NCBI GenBank assembly: GCA_000226015.1
Contig: JH152892.1
Location: 31,270-91,972 of the forward strand
Reading direction: 5' to 3'
Length of the DNA: 60,703 nt
Source of the DNA: Mnemiopsis leidyi
Lineage: Eukaryota > Ctenophora > Tentaculata > Lobata > Bolinopsidae
Shown here: in pieces, positions 56,038 to 60,703 of the stretch
Position numbering within the stretch: the stretch's first letter is position 1
Layout of the letters: the number at the start of each line of letters is the position of its first letter
The notes under the pieces: model-generated
What the model was told of the DNA's origin: nothing
Databases searched by the model: none
What the model saw: only the letters and a program-made list of their open reading frames with translations
Program-made: the position numbers and the translations under genes

Positions 56038-57931
56038 TCTGCAGAGGACGAATTAGTTCCAGTGACAGTAAGTTGAGAATTTAGAAATGGCCAAGCCAAA
56101 TTCATTAAAGTGCCCAATACAAAACAAGAAAATTATAAAAATTGTCACTAGTTGAATCAACCTTAATTTTGGAAGAATTGCCACTTGCAGCCTGGCAACT
56201 ACTTTATATTAAGAACAGAGCATTTCTGCCTTCCTGACTATTCCTGATGTGTTTGTGTACACAGTGAACATGTGGCAAACATGCCTGGCTTAACCTGAGA
56301 AGGAGTAGTCCAAGGAAGGAATTGCAGTCTGCAGCAAGTATGTGAATAACAGCTGTATAAACAGTATAACAGCACGTATAAATTGTAACCTAATTTTCTA
56401 CACACAACGCTGGGGTGATATAGTGGTCCAGCCCGTGATCAGCATGCAGGAGGTCCTGCATCTGTTCTGTGCTCCCCTTTTAAGTGGATAGAATTTACAT
56501 TTGTAAATGCCTTTTTGTTTACATAAGCTACCACGTGGCCATAAAACAGCTGATGTACTTCCCAGAACAACATTTAAGTCATAAGTGTACCTGTTGCAAA
56601 TCAGTAACAAGCAGTAGAACTTACAAAGAAACCACTTGTACCTTTCAGGGAAAGATTCACAAGATCTTTGTGGGTTGGTATTACTTGGTAACCTATTGCC
56701 ATGACTTGCTTATTACGCATTTCAGCCCCAGCAATGTGCATTGGCCGTAACAAGACCTTTCTTTACAAAGCCAAGTCAAAGCAGTAGCCTCTGGACAGCA
56801 CCACCCACATGCACCCCCTGATCTATCTCAGCAAGACAAACAACAGTTCAAGAAACTCAGGAATTCCCCACAACAAAACACTGACTGGACAAAAGAAGAT
56901 CAAAAAGAAGTCCCAGCCACCTCCACCATCATCTCCTCTACTCAATGTTGATGTCGACGAACCTAGGTATGACAAGTGTCCCTGTGCCAAGAGTGACACA
57001 TCGTCTTGGTTGATGAATTGCAAAAAATCTTACCAACTAAGAGTACAGTCTTCAACGAACGAGCTATTTACTTTAACTCGTTGATCTATTAAATGATCTT
57101 AAGATTGTGTTTCGGGTGTTTCTCACATGGCAGGACTAGACAGTTTCCTGTGCCAGGAGTGACACATTGTCTTGGTTAACGAAATGCAATAAAGACAGTT
57201 TCCTAGATAGCAATAGTCTGCTTTCTCAGAGAATTTCTAAATCTCTTGACAAACATAGCAATCCAGATTTAATACATTTAAATGATGGTAGTAGACGATT
57301 AGCAGGGATGACTGTCCTTGGTATTTCAAAGAAATACCAAGTTCAGTATTCAATGACACATGGTCGCTCTTTCCAACGTTGGAAAGTAATTTCACACTCA
57401 ATACCGATGCATCATTAGTGTGTAAAACCTGATCAAGTCCTGAGCCATATCCCTAATTTTATGGTTTTAGATAGCAATCTAATATCATACGTAGCATTGA
57501 GTTTGTACATTATACTTCTGTTGAAGAAATAAGGTTATCTTATTTCTGTGTTAAAAAAGGTTACTGCACAGCTTGCTGCATGTGCATTGTGCAGGCCAAA
57601 TGTTATAGCAATTTTGAGCATTCTCAATGATCAGGAGGCAACTTTAGCTTTACAATAAAGTTCAATCCGGATTGATGACCAAAATTTTGATATGTTGGGA
57701 GCCAAATCATATTTCAGAGCGTTTATTGATCAGCATGTGCTAATTAGAGAGCATTTTTTAAGATAGGGAAAATTCTGTAAGTTAGAGAATAATGTGCAAA
57801 TTAGGGAGCCTGCCAAAACATTTACACAAACAAATTTACCCTACGCAGCTACGCTGTTTAAATCGCATCTCAACTATGGGGATGTGAGTCTCCTAATATT
57901 ATATTCGCCCACCGTTCTAACGAAACGTTGA
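56038..57931. other. Repeat-flanked non-coding region upstream of CCDC28
   Basis: No intact gene. Two imperfect copies of a segment with TGTGCCA-GAGTGACACAT and TCTTGGTT-A-GAA-TGCAA lie at about 56982-57032 and 57150-57200. The first, read on +, gives KCPCAKSDTSSWLMNCKK, reminiscent of the start of a PHD finger. A rounded GATGACTGTCCTTGGTATTTC inverted pair lies at 57307-57345. Confidence 0.4.
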
Positions 57932-58432
57932 GTTGACGAGATTATATCCGTCTAACGTTCTAACGAAACGTTCAGCTTTAGCTGCGTGAGTCGGGTATCA
58001 CCGCGACAAACGTGAGCTGCGAGAGTTGGAAATCGCCGTAACAAAATCATGGTTAATATGGTTACCACTTGCTCTAACCAGAACTCTTTTGCCCTAGCAG
58101 CCGCGCGCGTAGCGTGCGTACTGCGTAAGCACCCGGTTTTGTTGGTTGATAACCTACTGTCGCGGCCATCACGCGCTGTCACGCATTTCTGGCCTGGCGA
58201 CATTTGCATTTCTGGCCTTTCGAAGAAATTCTAGAGGCGCATCGCCCGTTGAACCCGGTTTAGTGTAGTTACCACAGCAAACTGGAAATTAACTGTCGTT
58301 TTACCCTTAACAGTTAACAAGCAAGAGTTTTATAATGCCATAATATTAAGATACAACTTAAACCCAAAGACACATAAGCGTCAGTTTATGCCTGTTAGGA
58401 CTGTAAGGCACTGTAAACCACACCATGACAGC

Positions 58433-58560
58433 CGCGTTGTCAGACGTTGCCTGACCTGCTGCCACGAAGCGCGGCAGCGAAACTGCCACCCCTGACCCCG
58501 TAGTTGAAAATTTAATTTGAAAATTGAAAATAGGCCATTACGCAAGGCATGGTAAGACAC
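58433..58560 (-). repeat. GC-rich dispersed repeat, copy 2
   Basis: The reverse complement matches segments of 42436-42545 in order, including GGTCAGGCAACGTCTGACAA. It lies within the large inverted-end element. A further fragment with GTCAGGCAACGTTTGACAA is at 58693-58711. Confidence 0.65.
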
Positions 58561-58853
58561 CCATACTTGCAAAAAATATAAGCTGGGTTTGTTCATGTAT
58601 CCATTTACTATCCATGATTTGCATTGCGTTGCAGACTACGGAGCCCACTTCTGCGCGCTTAATTGTGCGCCGGGACTGCGGCTTCGAACAAGTCAGGCAA
58701 CGTTTGACAACTTGCTCTAACCAGAACTCTTTTGCGCTCGGCGTAAGCACCTGGTTAGGTAAATATGACAACTGCCCATATCGATGAGAACGCGTGATGG
58801 CCACGATAGTAGGTTATCAACCTACACACTTCAGTTACTGAGCTGTTCTCTTA

Positions 58854-59098
58854 TTGACGAGATTATATCCGTCTAACGTTCTAACGCTTTAGCTGCGTGA
58901 GTCGGGTATCACCGCGACAACTCTCTTAGAACAGTAAATGAATTGTCGCGTTATATTAATACCCGACTCACGCAGCTTAAGCTGAACGTTAGAACGGTTG
59001 TAGGTTGATAACCTACTGTCGCGGCCATCACGCGCTGTCACGCATTTCTGGCGCGCATCGCCCGTTGATAGAACGGTAGACGGATATAATTTTGTCAA
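58854..59098. mobile_element. 245-bp MITE nested in the larger element
   Basis: Inverted ends starting TTGACGAGATTATATCCGTC (left) and TTGACAAAATTATATCCGTC (right, reverse complement) belong to the same family as the outer element. It is flanked by TA on both sides, compatible with a TA target duplication. The interior is itself an imperfect inverted repeat around GCTGCGTGAGTCGGGTAT, so the whole unit could fold back. Confidence 0.75.
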
Positions 59099-59357
59099 TA
59101 TAATATGTAATAATAATAATCAATGGATCGATCAATCCATTTATCATTATTAGACTAAAAAAATCGTATTTTACTATTTCTAAGCAAAGCTTCAATAATG
59201 AAACACAGATCGAGTTTGATAATTTTTCACAAAAATAGACAACCGGTTTCTTGTCGAGATGTTACCCGACCCGCGCGCGGCTCGCAGTTTTCTGCTCTTC
59301 TCGCGAGAACGTTAGACGGATATCGTTAGAACGTTAGACGGATATCATCTCGTCAAC

Positions 59358-60703
59358 CGGTTTCGAGATGTTACATAAACAATAAAAATGTTAAATGTCG
59401 TAATCTCGTCTTCAGGTCCTCCTCGAAAGACTCACTCCTCAAATTATATTTGTATAATAGTAATGTTGAAAGTATAAAAGTATTTTACTATTAAAGTATT
59501 TTACTATTTTACATTCTTTATCTGATCCGCAACCCGGTTCCTTGTAGAAATAACAGGTGACAGCATATTGTGGAGGTAAATTAAGTTCCTTAAGTGTTTT
59601 AAATTTGAATATCAAATTTGTGACACAACACAGTATACTGCTATAAATAATAATAAGTTAATAATTCAAAATATTCGGTAGAAGTGTCACCTGATGCTTC
59701 CTAGAAGAATCCAATTTTTTGTTTCTTCTGTGCCGATTGAGCACATTAGAACCACGGGACAAGGATGGTAGACACCACGATCATTGTTGTGGTAGCTAGA
59801 GGATAGAGAACTTGCTTTCCCTTCAGGTTTATATAGATTGATAAATAATTGATAAAGATGCTAGCATCATCACACCTAAACTCTAAAAATATCTTAAAAA
59901 CGCTAAATTTATTAATCACCAAAAGTAAATAAATGTAATTGAATAAAAACCTCTTAAAACAAGAATTACCAATTACGCCTGTCATTCCCGACAGGCCGGT
60001 GTTATATTTCCACCCAACATTTAGTAGCAATTGGACCAAGGGTCGACCAAGTTCTTGTCCTGGGCCTCGTTTTTATTAAGGAATGAAGATTTGTCCTCGG
60101 CCTCGGCCAGGAGGACAATTCCTCGTTTTGCCTCGGCCCTGGTCAGAAATAGATTCGATATTCCTCAGCCTTGGCAAAATTTGACGATTTTACCTCACGT
60201 GTTAATATAAACGTGCGAAGTAATGCAGCCATTCATGATTTAAAAACTCCACACTGCACGCGCAAAGTTTGAACACAATCACACGTTTTTTCCGTTGTTT
60301 ATTTTAATTATATTGAGTCTGCATGACGTTGCCATTGTTATATTGACATATCGTATGTGCAACCTTATGACGTCATCACCTAGGGGGGGGAGGGGGATTC
60401 CAAATGATGATGATCGATGATGAGGGGGGAGGGGGGTTTGGCCAATGATAATGTCATCAAAAATTTCTAGGATTTATAGGATTTTTATGAAAATTTTTTA
60501 TTTCTTTTGAAGATTTTTATCAGAATTTTACAAAATCGGAAGGAAAATTTTCAAGTAAAGATTCTCATTCAGAAATCTGGTGAAATACTGTGTTTTCACT
60601 GACATAGTATAAAAAATTTCAAAAATGGCTGCAAATTAGCTGAACGTTTAAAATTGTGTTACATATATCTTTCAATCCAGGTAATCTGTAACTCGACAAA
60701 TAA
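59358..60703. other. Non-coding right end of the window
   Basis: No gene called. Includes a CCTCGGCC-rich segment (60065-60175), the inverted copy of the dispersed repeat (60195-60366), and two G-rich tracts at 60385-60397 and 60422-60437 separated by GATGATGATCGATGATGA. A minus-strand frame at 59746-60039 (97 codons) lacks any recognisable feature. Confidence 0.55.
60195..60366 (-). repeat. Dispersed repeat, copy 2 (inverted relative to copy 1)
   Basis: The reverse complement aligns by eye with 20362-20545 over about 170 bp, the best block being GTGTTCAAACTTTGCGCGTG. The copies have diverged by scattered substitutions and small indels, so they are not recent duplicates. Confidence 0.7.

Larger units (their letters stand above)
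57932..59357. mobile_element. Non-autonomous DNA transposon-like element with 35-bp inverted ends
   Basis: The first 35 bp (beginning GTTGACGAGATTATATCCGT) and the reverse complement of the last 35 bp agree except at one position. Inside are several GC-rich subrepeats, an inverted pair around GTAGGTTATCAACCTAC, a copy of the GC-rich dispersed repeat (58433-58560) and a smaller relative of the element itself (58854-59098). No transposase frame is visible, so it looks like a MITE or composite of MITEs. The flanks do not show a clear target duplication. Confidence 0.75.

Noticed and set aside
60380-60440. G-rich tracts as a G-quadruplex regulatory site
   Set aside because: Possible, but there is no nearby gene, and poly-G tracts elsewhere in the window (917-972) look like ordinary simple sequence.
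1-60703. CRISPR array, operon or other prokaryotic system
   Set aside because: All supported genes are intron-bearing or animal-type; the tandem arrays have no unique spacers.

Overview
Animal (metazoan) nuclear DNA: AT-rich, with GT-AG introns from about 65 bp to several kb. It encodes animal-type proteins: a dynein-2 light intermediate chain, a KMT5A/SET8 methyltransferase with a PCNA-dependent degron, a RYK Wnt co-receptor, an Hv1 proton channel and SRCR receptor-like proteins. Intronless or nearly intronless genes nested on the opposite strand of large introns, together with the divergence of every protein, suggest an early-branching animal. I favour a ctenophore, then a sponge or cnidarian, but this is inference. 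An 11-base N run at 20226-20236 shows a scaffolded assembly.

Layout. 1-1665: non-coding, simple repeats. 1666-9422 (+): DYNC2LI1. Its 4.3-kb intron 8 holds a decayed coding stretch (+), a two-exon SRCR membrane receptor (-) and a 5S rRNA-like gene (-). 10101-12030 (+): ECI2, an ACBP/enoyl-CoA isomerase fusion. 12636-13123 (+): PET117-like COX assembly factor. 13250-15607 (+): NOM1. 15891-19160 (+): INO80E-like protein with an added C3H-type motif and a huge Q-rich tail. 20786-21596 (+): VKORC1-like. 22145-26685 (+): ANAPC5, whose intron 2 holds a single-exon orphan gene on the other strand (23133-24338). 27175-28563 (+): C2H2 zinc-finger protein. 29368-30410 (+): MRPL21. 30888-32910 (+): TRNT1. 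33198-37534 (+): KMT5A. 38369-39645 (-): unidentified predicted gene. 39678-40893 (-): HVCN1. 40894-50623: about 9.7 kb with no convincing gene but with minisatellites, perfect palindromes and a GC-rich dispersed repeat. 50624-55027 (-): RYK. 55582-56037 (-): CCDC28. 56038-60703: repeat-rich, including a 1.4-kb element with 35-bp inverted ends that contains a smaller relative, and an inverted copy of a repeat also present at 20.4 kb.

The genes form no operon or single pathway. They are mostly housekeeping genes (intraflagellar transport, fatty-acid oxidation, COX assembly, ribosome biogenesis, chromatin, vitamin K/disulfide chemistry, cell cycle, mitochondrial translation, tRNA maturation), packed head-to-tail on the + strand up to 37.5 kb; the genes after that are on the - strand. 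The least explained content is the set of nested intronic genes, the decorated INO80E and KMT5A proteins, and the palindrome/repeat architecture. For DYNC2LI1, ECI2, INO80E, VKORC1, ANAPC5, MRPL21, TRNT1, KMT5A, HVCN1, CCDC28 and the SRCR gene, exon joins were worked out by hand and give complete in-frame coding sequences whose lengths divide by three. RYK and the unidentified gene remain partly unresolved.
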